A DNA stretch of 64,000 nt from JBNFVY01 sp049943335 (GTDB lineage: Bacteria; Pseudomonadota; Alphaproteobacteria; Rhodobacterales; Rhodobacteraceae): NCBI RefSeq assembly GCF_049943335.1, contig NZ_JBNFVY010000008.1, positions 43,572-107,571 on the forward strand, in the 5' to 3' direction. The position numbers and the translations under genes are program-made. Under the pieces are notes generated by a model. The model was not told the origin of the DNA. It was given only the letters and a program-made list of their open reading frames with translations, and did no database searches. Position 1 is the first letter of the stretch; every line of letters begins with the position of its first letter. Below, piece by piece: positions 1-8,654 of this stretch.

Positions 1-355
1 TAAACGCATTTTTCGCTGACGCCAACCTGCCTTTCAGACGGCACTGCATGTCAATCGTGCAGCGGGTTTTGTCGGGTCCAAAACATTCCACCAGAGCTTG
101 GTCGGCCTCAAGTACGGAAACCAGCTGACCCAAGCGCAGTTCCGATGCGGGGCGCGCAAGTTTTGCGCCGCCGCCGCCGCCGCGCCGTGTTTCAACGATG
201 CCGGCCTGTGCCAGCTGCTGCATGATCTTGCTCAGATGAGCGCGCGACAGCCCAAATTCGTTGGCAAGTGCCGCGGTGGAATAGACCCGGTCAGGCGCGC
301 TGGCCATCCGCATCAACATGCGCAGGCCATAGTCGGTGAAAGATGTCAGGCGCAT
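1..355 (-). CDS. Rrf2-family regulator, NsrR-like (3' end cut by window)
   Basis: The N-terminal ~118 residues of an Rrf2 winged-helix regulator are visible; the C-terminus lies beyond the window edge. The protein starts MRLTSFTDYGLRML, the usual Rrf2/NsrR opening, followed by the helix-turn-helix (ALANEFGLSRAHLSKIMQQL) and a wing with a run of five glycines. Three cysteines near residues 90-107 (ECFG, TRC, MQC) have the C-x5-C spacing of the last two [Fe-S] ligands of NsrR; the first spacing is longer than in E. coli NsrR. Known family role: NO- or iron-sulfur-sensing repressors. It is divergent from a group III truncated haemoglobin and next to a nos operon, so an NO-sensing role is likely. 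The exact family name (NsrR versus other Rrf2) is inference. Confidence 0.85.
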   Translation of the reverse strand, partial: MRLTSFTDYGLRMLMRMASAPDRVYSTAALANEFGLSRAHLSKIMQQLAQAGIVETRRGGGGGAKLARPASELRLGQLVSVLEADQALVECFGPDKTRCTIDMQCRLKGRLASAKNAF

Positions 356-376
356 GCAGCGTCTCTTCTTTAATTA

Positions 377-389
377 GTATGTACAATAC
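377..389. promoter_or_regulatory. candidate Rrf2/NsrR-type operator between divergent genes
   Basis: The motif GTAT-gtaca-ATAC is a short inverted repeat with partly matching flanks (TTAGTAT on one side, ATGGTAT read on the other strand). It lies in the ~80 bp AT-rich gap between the Rrf2-type regulator and the truncated haemoglobin gene, where an autoregulatory operator would be expected. The symmetry is seen directly; the assignment to this regulator is inferred from position. Confidence 0.35.
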
Positions 390-436
390 CATTTACCCGG
401 CCTAGGTTTGAGTGCAACTTAAAAAAGGCCACCGCT

Positions 437-898
437 TTGCACAACGCTGATACAGACAGCCTCCGCATTTCTTCGGCACGGCCGCAGATGACCCGCACGA
501 TCATGGCAAAGACCGGGCTGGATGAAGCAATTCTGAAAGCGCTGGTGCACGGGTTCTACGCCAAAGCCCGCGAAGATGAGGTTCTTGGGCCGATCTTTGC
601 GGAACGCATTTCGGACTGGGGCCCGCATCTGGATAGAATGGTCGATTTCTGGTCATCGGTGGCGCTGATGACCGGACGGTATCACGGCGCACCTGTTCCC
701 GCGCACACCAGCTTGCCGGTGACATCGGCGCATTTTGATCGTTGGCTGGCGCTGTTCCGCGAAACGGCGCACGAGGTGTGCACCGTCCAAGGCGCCGCAC
801 ATGTTATCACCCGCGCCGAACGCATTGCGCGATCGCTGAACATGGCGGTTCAAGACGCGCAGCGGCTTTGCCCCCATGCCGTTCCTGTGCTGCGCTAG
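437..898 (+). CDS. group III truncated haemoglobin
   Basis: A small globin of about 140-150 residues in the TrHb3 class. Typical signatures are FYAKAREDEVLGPIF near the N-terminus and HLDRMVDFWSSVALMTGRYHG in the middle, then AHFDRWLALF with the proximal-histidine region, and a C-terminal helix with ITRAERIARSLNMAV. Group III globins are cytoplasmic haem proteins associated with NO or O2 chemistry, although their reaction is less settled than that of flavohaemoglobin. The TTG start at 437 gives 153 residues; an ATG at 488 (MTRTIMAKTGL) would give 136, nearer the family norm, and neither has a strong ribosome site. It is divergent from the NsrR-like regulator and upstream of nos genes, suggesting NO handling. 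Confidence 0.85.
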   Translation: MHNADTDSLRISSARPQMTRTIMAKTGLDEAILKALVHGFYAKAREDEVLGPIFAERISDWGPHLDRMVDFWSSVALMTGRYHGAPVPAHTSLPVTSAHFDRWLALFRETAHEVCTVQGAAHVITRAERIARSLNMAVQDAQRLCPHAVPVLR

Positions 899-1048
899 GG
901 GATCGCGCCGATCCACAAGGCGGCTTGGGGCACTGAACCAGGGCACCGGCCCAACGCTTTACCTGTCAACCGCGGCGAAACGTGAACCACGGCCCCATGA
1001 CGTTTCCTGCTTAACCCGCATCAAAACGTCGATCTAAGTTCAATTTGT

Positions 1049-1062
1049 TTGCGCTAGATCAA
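1049..1062. promoter_or_regulatory. FNR/NnrR-type box upstream of the nos operon
   Basis: TTGCGCTAGATCAA matches the CRP/FNR family architecture of two 5-bp half-sites with a 4-bp spacer. The right half is a perfect FNR half (ATCAA), while the left half (TTGCG) is the form seen in NNR/NnrR boxes. It sits 35 bp upstream of the first nos-cluster gene. Nos operons are commonly controlled by FNR- and NnrR-type regulators; which one binds here cannot be told from sequence. Confidence 0.6.
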
Positions 1063-1096
1063 CGTTGCCCCCTGCCAGACAAAATAGATCAAGAGT

Positions 1097-1486
1097 ATGC
1101 GGACTTTCGTCTCTTTCTTTGTGCTGACATTCCTGTCGCTGGCGCTGATCCTTGCCGGACCGGCATCGCGCGGCACGGCCCTGTCACATACCACGCTGAC
1201 CGAGCTGTGCATCGACGGCGTGGTCCAGGCCGTGCGCATGGGCCCCGACGGCCAGCCGGTGGCACCTGGCAAAGACTGTGAAACGTCTCACAGTTGCTGC
1301 GTTCTGGTGGGCGATCTGGCCTTGCCGGACACCCTGCCCAAACGAACAGCCCTGCTTCCACATCCAGCGCCAGCCCTTGATGTGACGGCCGCATTCGTCC
1401 CTCGCTTAGAATTCCTTTTTGCCCATCCGCGCGGCCCTCCGGTGGCGCAGATTGGGCAGATTGACCAAAGGAAAATCCGCTCATGA
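1097..1486 (+). CDS. nosC: NosC-like small exported cysteine protein
   Basis: A 129-residue protein with an N-terminal hydrophobic segment (FFVLTFLSLALILAGPA) that looks like a signal peptide or anchor. The mature part holds a cysteine-rich stretch (LCIDG, then KDCETSHSCC) resembling DUF2946-like proteins, in which a 'cysteine + PDG.P' stretch precedes a C-x(n)-CC motif. In Paracoccus the nos cluster begins with a gene of unknown function, nosC, in the same position, and I use the symbol by synteny. Its stop overlaps the nosR start by 4 bases, so it is probably translationally coupled. A metal- or thiol-related envelope function is possible but not shown. Confidence 0.6.
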   Translation: MRTFVSFFVLTFLSLALILAGPASRGTALSHTTLTELCIDGVVQAVRMGPDGQPVAPGKDCETSHSCCVLVGDLALPDTLPKRTALLPHPAPALDVTAAFVPRLEFLFAHPRGPPVAQIGQIDQRKIRS

Positions 1487-3684
1487 CCGCTTTACGCTCC
1501 CTTCTTTGGGTAATGCTCGCGTGCCTCGGCACGTTGTTTTTCGCGCAATCCGCGCAGGCGCAATCCCAGTTAAGCCTTCTTCTGCCGGAAATAGCCGCAG
1601 AGGAATTGGTCGAAGGGGCGACAGGGTTCGGTCGCATGCACGACGATCTGCCGATCGTTCAGGTGATGCGCGATCAGGATCCGATCGGGTGGGCCTTTAT
1701 CACGTCGGATTTTGTTTCGACGACGGGATATTCTGGCAAGCCGATCCATACGATGGTTGCCGTCGATTTTGCGGCGCAGGTGATCGGCGTCGAACTGGTC
1801 AAGCACTATGAGCCGATCGTTCTGATCGGTATTCCCGACGCCAAGGTAAAGGCGCTGGTTGCCAACTACCGCGGCCTTGATCTGGTGGCAGAGGCCGAAT
1901 CCGGCGGCACATCCCACGATCTCGACATCATTTCGGGTGCCACCGTGACGATCATGGTGATCGATGATTCCATCATCCGCGCCGGCCTCAAGATCGCGCG
2001 GAAGCTGGGTTTGGGTGGGCTGGCTGTCGAAGTCGAAACCGGGCCGCAATATGAAATAATCCCCGACGCCGCGGCATCCCAGGACTGGATGACGCTTGAA
2101 GGCGACGGCACGCTGCGCCGGTTGTCACTGGATGTGGGCCAGGTGAACGCGGCTTTTGCCGCGATGGACGACCCGCGGGCCGAAAAGCGCGCGCTGACAG
2201 CCCCCCCGGACACCACTTTCATTGAAATGCAGGCCACACTGATTTCGCATCCAGCGATTGCAACGGCGATCCTGGGCGAAGCGCGGGCCGACAATCTGCA
2301 AGCTTGGCTGGATGAAGGCGATCACGCGGTCGCGATCTTTGGCAGGGGGCTCTATTCCTTCAAGGGGTCGGGCTATGTGCGCGGCGGCATTTTTGACCGG
2401 ATTGTTCTGATTCAGGACGATATCTCGGTGCGTTTTCGCGACCGCATGCATCAGCGCATCAACGGCATCGATGCCCACGGCGCGCCGCAATTCAACGAAG
2501 CGGACCTGTTCAAGATCCCGGCGGACAGCGGGTTTGACCCAACCAAGCCATTTCGCATCCAACTTCTGGTGCAGCGCGAAATCGGTGCGATCGAGAAGGT
2601 ATTCACGACATTCGATCTGGGGTACCGCCTGCCGGACCCGTACCTGCGCATGATCGCGCCAGCGTCCGCCCCCGACCTTTCGCCAGCCGTCAGCGAAGTT
2701 ACCTCGCAAACGGAAAGCCAGGCGCATCAGGCGCTGTGGAAACGGATCTGGGCGGGCAAGACTGTTGAAATTGCGGTTGTTGCCGGCATGCTGGTGCTTT
2801 TGACTGGCGTCTTCTTCTTCCAGAAAATCGCCACCGCGAACGAACGGGCATTCTTTTGGTTCCGCATGTCGTTTCTGACCGTCGTTCTGGTTTATCTGGG
2901 ATGGTATGCCAACGCGCAGCTGTCCGTTGTCAACCTGATCGCGCTGTTCAACTCTCTGATCTCGGGGTTCAGCTGGCAGGCTTTTCTGCTTGATCCACTG
3001 ACCTTTATCCTGTGGTTCGCGGTCGCCGCAGCGCTGCTGTTCTGGGGCCGTGGGGCCTATTGCGGCTGGCTTTGCCCCTTTGGCGCGCTGCAAGAGCTGA
3101 CCAATCGGATCGCCCGTGCCCTGCATATCCCCCAATGGACCTTGCCCTGGGGGCTGCACGAACGGCTTTGGCCGGTGAAATACATGATCTTCCTGGGCCT
3201 GTTCGGCGTATCGCTCATGAGCATTGAGCAGGCCGAACGTCTGGCCGAGGTGGAACCGTTCAAAACCGCGATCATTCTGAACTTCGTGCGCGCCTGGCCA
3301 TTCGTGGCCTATGCCGCGGCGCTGCTGATAGCCGGGCTTTTTGTCGAGCGGTTCTTTTGCCGCTATCTCTGCCCGCTTGGCGCGGCACTGGCGATCCCTG
3401 CACGGTTGCGCATGTTCGACTGGCTCAAGCGGTATCGCGAATGCGGAAACCCCTGCCAGACCTGCGCGCATCAGTGCCCGGTTCAGGCGATCCACCCAAC
3501 CGGAGAGATCAACCCGAACGAATGCATCAACTGTCTGCACTGCCAGGTGCTCTATCAGTCGACCACGGTCTGTCCGGTCGTCATCAAAAAGATGAAGCGG
3601 CGCGCCAAGGATGCCGCGGCCTCGGATCCTGGCCGGTACATCGCCGGCCATCCAAATCAACCCAAGACTCAACCCACCAGCTGA
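1483..3684 (+). CDS. nosR: NosR, membrane FMN/polyferredoxin regulator of N2O respiration
   Basis: A 733-residue membrane flavo-iron-sulfur protein required for nos expression and for electron supply to NosZ. It has a signal peptide (LFFAQSAQA), a periplasmic FMN-binding domain with the flavinylation motif SGATVT at about residues 151-156, a block of transmembrane helices (about 425-610) with two C-x3-CP motifs (CGWLCP near 526, CRYLCP near 626), and a C-terminal pair of [4Fe-4S] motifs (CGNPCQTCAHQCP and CINCLHC). Length and domain order are those of full NosR. It overlaps the preceding gene and is followed directly by nosZ. Confidence 0.97.
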   Translation: MTALRSLLWVMLACLGTLFFAQSAQAQSQLSLLLPEIAAEELVEGATGFGRMHDDLPIVQVMRDQDPIGWAFITSDFVSTTGYSGKPIHTMVAVDFAAQVIGVELVKHYEPIVLIGIPDAKVKALVANYRGLDLVAEAESGGTSHDLDIISGATVTIMVIDDSIIRAGLKIARKLGLGGLAVEVETGPQYEIIPDAAASQDWMTLEGDGTLRRLSLDVGQVNAAFAAMDDPRAEKRALTAPPDTTFIEMQATLISHPAIATAILGEARADNLQAWLDEGDHAVAIFGRGLYSFKGSGYVRGGIFDRIVLIQDDISVRFRDRMHQRINGIDAHGAPQFNEADLFKIPADSGFDPTKPFRIQLLVQREIGAIEKVFTTFDLGYRLPDPYLRMIAPASAPDLSPAVSEVTSQTESQAHQALWKRIWAGKTVEIAVVAGMLVLLTGVFFFQKIATANERAFFWFRMSFLTVVLVYLGWYANAQLSVVNLIALFNSLISGFSWQAFLLDPLTFILWFAVAAALLFWGRGAYCGWLCPFGALQELTNRIARALHIPQWTLPWGLHERLWPVKYMIFLGLFGVSLMSIEQAERLAEVEPFKTAIILNFVRAWPFVAYAAALLIAGLFVERFFCRYLCPLGAALAIPARLRMFDWLKRYRECGNPCQTCAHQCPVQAIHPTGEINPNECINCLHCQVLYQSTTVCPVVIKKMKRRAKDAAASDPGRYIAGHPNQPKTQPTS

Positions 3685-3695
3685 AAGGAAAACTT

Positions 3696-5636
3696 ATGTC
3701 AGAGGGAAAGAAATTGCCGATCACACGCCGGGGCCTTCTGGGCGCCACGGCAGGTGGCGCCGCGCTGGCCGGGACCTTCGGCACCCGCGCGATGTTGACG
3801 GGCACGGCCACTGTCGGTGCGGCGACTGTTGCCGGAACGACCAGTGCACGCGCGGCCACCGGCGCTGAGGTTGGGCCGGGTCAGCTTGATGAATACTACG
3901 GCTTCTGGTCGTCGGGCCAGGCCGGCGAAATGCGCATTCTGGGCGTGCCGTCGATGCGCGAGTTGATGCGCATTCCGGTGTTCAACACCTGTTCAGCCAC
4001 CGGCTGGGGCATTTCGAACGAATCAAAGAAGATCTTGACCGAAGGCCTGCTGCCCAAAACCAAGGAATACCTGGCTGCCAACGGGCATGAATTCCCACCA
4101 AATGGCGACCTGCACCACCCGCATATGTCCTTCACCGAAGGCACCTATGACGGGCGCTATCTGTTCATGAACGACAAAGCGAACACCCGCGTCGCACGCG
4201 TGCGCTGCGATGTGATGAAATGCGACAAGATCATCGAAATCCCCAATGCCAAGGCGATCCACGGCCTGCGCCCCCAGAGATGGCCGCGCACCAACTATGT
4301 CTTTGCGAATGGCGAAGACGAGACGCCGATGATCAATGACGGCAAGATCCTGGACGAACCCGACAAGTACGTGAATTTCTACACCGCTATTGATGCCGAT
4401 GAAATGAAGGTTGCATGGCAGGTGATGGTGTCTGGCAACCTGGACAATACCGATTGCGACTATGACGGCAAATACGCTTTCTCGACGTCTTATAACTCGG
4501 AAATGGGTATGAACCTGCCTGACATGACCGAAAAGGACATGGATCATGTTGTGGTGTTCAACATCAAAGAAATCGAAAAAGGTATCGAAGCGGGCGATTT
4601 CCAGGAATTGAACGGCGTCAAGGTGCTGGACGGGCGCAAGGGCACGAACAACAAATACACCCGCTACATTCCAATCCCGAATAACCCGCACGGCTGTAAC
4701 ATGGCCCCCGACAAGATCCACCTGTGCATCGCGGGCAAACTGTCGCCCACGGTGTCGATCATCGACGTGCGAAAGATCGACGCGCTGTTCGACAGCGATG
4801 CCGATCCGCGCAGCGCCGTGGTGGGCGAGCCGGAACTGGGGCTTGGGCCGCTTCACACCTGTTTTGATGGCAAGGGCAACGCTTACACCACGCTGTTTCT
4901 CGACAGCCAGGTGGTCAAGTGGAACATCGAAAAAGCCAAGCAGCTTTATGCGGGCGAAGATGTCGATCCGATCATCGTCAAGAAGGATGTGCACTACCAG
5001 CCCGGTCACAATTCGACCGTGATGGGTGAAACACTTGAGGCGACCGACAAATACTATCTGACGATGAACAAGTTCTCTAAGGACCGGTTCCTCAATGTCG
5101 GCCCTCTCAAGCCTGAAAACGAGCAGTTGTTTGCAGTCGATGGCGATGAGATGACGCTGATCCACGATGGCCCGACCTTTGCCGAACCACACGATTCCAT
5201 CATCGTCGATCCGGCCAAGCTAAACCCGAAATCGGTCTGGGATCGCAACGATCCAATGTGGGCAGACGCCCGCCGCCAGGCCGAAGCAGATGGCGTCGAT
5301 CTGGATGACTGGCAGGAAACGGTGATCCGCGATGGCAACAAGGTGCGTGTCTACATGTCGGCCAACGCACCGACCTTCGCGCTTGAATCATTCACTGTGA
5401 AGCAGGGCGATGAGGTGACAGTCATCGTGACCAACCTGGATGACATCGACGACCTGACCCACGGCTTTACCATGGGCAACCACGGTGTCGCGATGGAAGT
5501 CGGGCCGCAGGCGACGGCGTCGGTGACCTTTGTTGCGGCGCAGCCGGGCGTATTCTGGTATTATTGCCAGTGGTTCTGCCATGCACTGCACATGGAAATG
5601 CGCGGACGGATGTTCGTGGAACCGCGTGCGAGCTAA
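3696..5636 (+). CDS. nosZ: NosZ, clade I nitrous oxide reductase
   Basis: This is the terminal reductase that converts N2O to N2 in the periplasm. The 646-residue precursor starts MSEGKKLPITRRGLLG, a twin-arginine signal, marking the Tat-exported clade I form. The seven-bladed propeller that holds the CuZ centre follows (for example DLHHPHMSF, NNPHGC, QPGHNS histidine motifs). The C-terminal cupredoxin domain has the full CuA ligand set in CQWFCHALHMEM (Cys near 624 and 628, His 632, Met 635). The open frame extends upstream into nosR, but ATG 3696 has a ribosome site (GAAAGGAAA) and gives the correct Tat signal. It lies 11 bases after nosR. Confidence 0.98.
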   Translation: MSEGKKLPITRRGLLGATAGGAALAGTFGTRAMLTGTATVGAATVAGTTSARAATGAEVGPGQLDEYYGFWSSGQAGEMRILGVPSMRELMRIPVFNTCSATGWGISNESKKILTEGLLPKTKEYLAANGHEFPPNGDLHHPHMSFTEGTYDGRYLFMNDKANTRVARVRCDVMKCDKIIEIPNAKAIHGLRPQRWPRTNYVFANGEDETPMINDGKILDEPDKYVNFYTAIDADEMKVAWQVMVSGNLDNTDCDYDGKYAFSTSYNSEMGMNLPDMTEKDMDHVVVFNIKEIEKGIEAGDFQELNGVKVLDGRKGTNNKYTRYIPIPNNPHGCNMAPDKIHLCIAGKLSPTVSIIDVRKIDALFDSDADPRSAVVGEPELGLGPLHTCFDGKGNAYTTLFLDSQVVKWNIEKAKQLYAGEDVDPIIVKKDVHYQPGHNSTVMGETLEATDKYYLTMNKFSKDRFLNVGPLKPENEQLFAVDGDEMTLIHDGPTFAEPHDSIIVDPAKLNPKSVWDRNDPMWADARRQAEADGVDLDDWQETVIRDGNKVRVYMSANAPTFALESFTVKQGDEVTVIVTNLDDIDDLTHGFTMGNHGVAMEVGPQATASVTFVAAQPGVFWYYCQWFCHALHMEMRGRMFVEPRAS

Positions 5637-5639
5637 GCC

Positions 5640-6971
5640 ATGATGCGTGCCCTGTCTCTTGTTCTGTCATTGCTCTTTGCGCTACCCCTTTGGGCGGCCG
5701 AATTTGCAGTGCCAGCGGGACAGGGCACGCTTGCCAAAGCCATTGCCGGGGCCAACCCCGGCGATGTGCTGACCCTTAGACAGGGCCGGTACAAAGGCGC
5801 AATCATCATTGATCGCCCGCTTACCCTGGCCGGAACAGACGGCGCAATCATCGATGGAATGGGCCAGGGGACCGTCCTGACCATAGATGCCCCGGATGTG
5901 ACCGTGCGCGCACTGACAGTGACCGGGTCCGGCACAAACAGCGAAGCGCTTGATGCCGGGATCAAGATACTGAAAGGCGCGGATCGCGCCGTGGTCCGGG
6001 ACAACAAGGTGCTGGGCAATCTGCACGGTGTCGACATACACGGTGGGCGCGATGCGCAGGTGATCAACAACACCATCGAAGGCACGCGGCAAACCCGCGT
6101 GAACGACCGCGGCAACGGCATCTATGTCTGGAATTCGCCCGGCGCGCTGGTCGAAGGCAATTCCGTACGCTGGGGCCGCGACGGCATCTTTTCGAATGCG
6201 TCGCGCACGGGCATCTATCGCAACAACCTGTTCCGCGACCTGCGTTTCGCCGTGCACTACATGTACACCAACGATTCCGAAGTTTCGGGCAACGTGTCCA
6301 TCGGCAATGGCCTTGGCTATGCGATCATGTTCTCGAACAACATCGTGGTGAAGGACAATCTGAGCCTGTCTGACATCAGCCACGGCATGATGCTGAACTA
6401 TGCCAACAACGCCGAAGTGTCCGGCAATCTGGTGCGTGGTGGCACGAACCGCTGCACTTTCATCTACAATGCCCACAAGAACCTGATCTATGGCAACCGC
6501 TTTGAAGGCTGCGCGATCGGGATCCACTTTACCGCCGGATCCGAACGCAATGTGCTGACGGGCAATGCCTTTATCGGCAACCGTGAACAGGTGAAATACG
6601 TAGGCACCCGCGATATCGAATGGAGCTTTGAGGGCCGCGGCAATTACTGGTCCGACCATCCTGGCTTTGATCTGGGTGGCGACGGGATCGCCGACAGCCC
6701 CTTTCGCCCCAACGATCTGATGGACCATATTCTGTGGTCGCAACCTGCCGCGCGGCTGCTGACCGGTGCACCCGCCGTGCAGCTGATCCGCTGGGCACAA
6801 TCCAGTTTCCCAGCCACCCTGCCCAGAGGTGTCGTCGACAGTGCCCCCCTGATGGTCGCGCCGCAAATTACGGTGCCCGATGAATACGCCGCGATGGAGG
6901 CCGAAGCCGCCGCACGCCGCGATGAAAGCGATATGAATGACCTCGACGTTAACGATCTCTCATCTCATTAA
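5640..6971 (+). CDS. nosD: NosD, periplasmic beta-helix copper-maturation protein
   Basis: A 443-residue exported protein with a signal peptide (LVLSLLFALPLWA) followed by repeated parallel beta-helix coils of the CASH/NosD type; the motif GN..GN/NN recurs (VLGNLHGVDIHGG, NAEVSGN, NNIVVKDN). NosD works with the NosFY ABC transporter in assembling the CuZ site of NosZ. It starts 3 bases after the nosZ stop and its tail overlaps the nosF start by 35 bases, so nosD and nosF are probably translationally coupled. Confidence 0.96.
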   Translation: MMRALSLVLSLLFALPLWAAEFAVPAGQGTLAKAIAGANPGDVLTLRQGRYKGAIIIDRPLTLAGTDGAIIDGMGQGTVLTIDAPDVTVRALTVTGSGTNSEALDAGIKILKGADRAVVRDNKVLGNLHGVDIHGGRDAQVINNTIEGTRQTRVNDRGNGIYVWNSPGALVEGNSVRWGRDGIFSNASRTGIYRNNLFRDLRFAVHYMYTNDSEVSGNVSIGNGLGYAIMFSNNIVVKDNLSLSDISHGMMLNYANNAEVSGNLVRGGTNRCTFIYNAHKNLIYGNRFEGCAIGIHFTAGSERNVLTGNAFIGNREQVKYVGTRDIEWSFEGRGNYWSDHPGFDLGGDGIADSPFRPNDLMDHILWSQPAARLLTGAPAVQLIRWAQSSFPATLPRGVVDSAPLMVAPQITVPDEYAAMEAEAAARRDESDMNDLDVNDLSSH

Positions 6972-7833
6972 GACCTTTGGCGGGGTGCATGCCCTGTCGG
7001 ATGTCTCTTTGACCGTGGCGCCCGGCGAACGGGTCGCCCTGCTTGGCCATAACGGCGCAGGCAAGTCCACGATGATGAAGATCATCCTCGGCCTGATCGC
7101 GCCCGACAGCGGCGAAATCACCGTCTGTGGCGCCCACCCCGGCGACGCCGTAGCGCGGTCAAAAGTTGCCTATTTGCCCGAAAACGCGGCGTTTCATTCG
7201 GCGCTGACCGGGTTGGAACAGATCACATTTTACATGCAGTTGCGCGGCGTCGACCCCAAGGGCGGGCAGGATCTTTTGGCGCGGGTGGGGCTGGCCGATG
7301 CCGCCCGCCGCAGGATTGGAACCTATTCCAAGGGGATGCGGCAGCGCGTCGGGCTGGCGCAGGCGCTGATCGGACATCCCAGTCTTTTGATTTTGGACGA
7401 ACCCACAAGCGGTCTGGACCCTGTGTCGCGGCGTGACTTTTACGAATTGCTGGATGGACTGGCCGCAGAGGGCGCGGCGATCCTTCTGTCGAGCCATGCA
7501 CTGACCGAAGTAGAGGCGCGCACCGACAGGCTGCTGATCTTGTCTGGCGGGCGCATGGTGGCCGAAGGGTCACTGCCCGATCTGCGCAGCCAAGCCGCCT
7601 TGCCCATCGCGCTGCACGTGACCGCGATCAATGGCTATGCGCCCGAACTGATGAAGGCGTTTCCCAATGCGATCCAGACCAATACAGGCCTGCAGTTAAC
7701 CTGCGCCCAAGAAGACAAGCTGGCCACGCTTGCCCGAATTTCCAATCTGCGCAGCAAAGTGGCCGATCTCGAGGTGATCCCGCCCAGCCTCGAAGACATT
7801 TACAGCCACTTCAGCCGGAGAGACGGCCAATGA
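6937..7833 (+). CDS. nosF: NosF, ABC transporter ATPase for NosZ maturation
   Basis: A 298-residue cytoplasmic ABC ATPase with Walker A (GHNGAGKST), the signature region (YSKGMRQRVGLAQAL), Walker B (LLILDEPTSGLDP) and an H-loop (LLSSHALTEVE). The C-terminal ~80 residues form the usual extension of NosF/CcmA-type ATPases. It pairs with the membrane protein NosY to serve NosD in CuZ-site biogenesis. The start inside nosD is supported by homology at the N-terminus (SHLIKTFGGVHALSDVSL). It overlaps nosY by 4 bases. Confidence 0.96.
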   Translation: MTSTLTISHLIKTFGGVHALSDVSLTVAPGERVALLGHNGAGKSTMMKIILGLIAPDSGEITVCGAHPGDAVARSKVAYLPENAAFHSALTGLEQITFYMQLRGVDPKGGQDLLARVGLADAARRRIGTYSKGMRQRVGLAQALIGHPSLLILDEPTSGLDPVSRRDFYELLDGLAAEGAAILLSSHALTEVEARTDRLLILSGGRMVAEGSLPDLRSQAALPIALHVTAINGYAPELMKAFPNAIQTNTGLQLTCAQEDKLATLARISNLRSKVADLEVIPPSLEDIYSHFSRRDGQ

Positions 7834-8654
7834 TGAGGCGCATCCTTGCCACCGCCCGAATCGAGGCCAAAATCGCGGGGCGCAACCGCTGGGTGCTGAT
7901 CGCTGTACTGTTGATGGTGGTTTTCTCGCTGGTCCTGTCGGCTGCGGGTTCGGCCCCGACGGGGGCATTGGGGGCCGACCGGCTTTCGGTGGTGGTGGCG
8001 TCGCTCACGTCACTGTCGGTTTATCTGGTTCCGCTGGTGGCGCTGCTCATGTCCTTTGATGCCATCGCGGGCGAGGTCGAACGCGGCACGCTGCCCCTTT
8101 TGTTGACCTATCCTGTCGCCCGGTGGGAGGTTCTGACCGGCAAATTGCTGGCCCATGTGACGATCCTGATCCTGGCGATGGTTGCCGGCTATGGCGCGGC
8201 AGCGATCTTGGCCATTGCCACGGACGCGCAGGCAGTTGACGGTCTGAATGCGCTGTGGCGGCTGACCTGGACATCCGTTCTGCTAGGGGCAACGTTTCTT
8301 GGTCTTGGCTATGCGGTTTCTGCTTTGTCGCGACGGGCGTCGGGGGCGGCCGGCCTGGCCATCGGTATCTGGCTGGGGCTTGTTGTGCTCTACGATCTGG
8401 GCCTTTTGGCGGCGGTAGTTGCCGATGACGGCGGATTTTTCACCACCCAGATTTTTCCCGCAGCGCTATTGGCCAACCCCGCCGATGCGTTCCGCCTGTT
8501 CAACCTCAGCGCTGCCGAATCCAGTTCTGCTGCCTTTGGGGTAGCCGGCGCGGCAGGGACAATCCCGCAATGGCAATCGCTTGGATCGGTTGTCATCTGG
8601 CCTTTCGTCGCGCTGATGCTGGCCGCGCTGACCTTTAGAAAGGTTGAGGCATGA
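7830..8654 (+). CDS. nosY: NosY, ABC-2 type permease
   Basis: A 274-residue integral membrane protein with about six hydrophobic helices, and a conserved segment FDAIAGEVERGTLPLLLTYPV after the second helix that is diagnostic of NosY/ABC-2 permeases. It forms the membrane part of the NosFY transporter required for copper-sulfur site assembly in NosZ. Start and stop overlap nosF and nosL by 4 bases each. Confidence 0.96.
   Translation: MMRRILATARIEAKIAGRNRWVLIAVLLMVVFSLVLSAAGSAPTGALGADRLSVVVASLTSLSVYLVPLVALLMSFDAIAGEVERGTLPLLLTYPVARWEVLTGKLLAHVTILILAMVAGYGAAAILAIATDAQAVDGLNALWRLTWTSVLLGATFLGLGYAVSALSRRASGAAGLAIGIWLGLVVLYDLGLLAAVVADDGGFFTTQIFPAALLANPADAFRLFNLSAAESSSAAFGVAGAAGTIPQWQSLGSVVIWPFVALMLAALTFRKVEA

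Noticed and set aside
166..184. Short GCC-repeat run
   Set aside because: It encodes the glycine run in the wing of the Rrf2 regulator and is ordinary coding sequence.
98..373. Open frame on the plus strand over the left end
   Set aside because: It is the antisense of the Rrf2-family regulator, whose motifs on the minus strand are unmistakable.
2125..3672. 515-codon open frame on the minus strand opposite nosR
   Set aside because: It has low-complexity, Arg/Gln/Asp-rich translation with no domain and lies entirely antisense to nosR; it is a product of GC-biased third codon positions.
3357..3695. Long N-terminal extension of the nosZ open frame
   Set aside because: It overlaps nosR and would bury the Tat signal; ATG 3696 with its ribosome site is the natural start.
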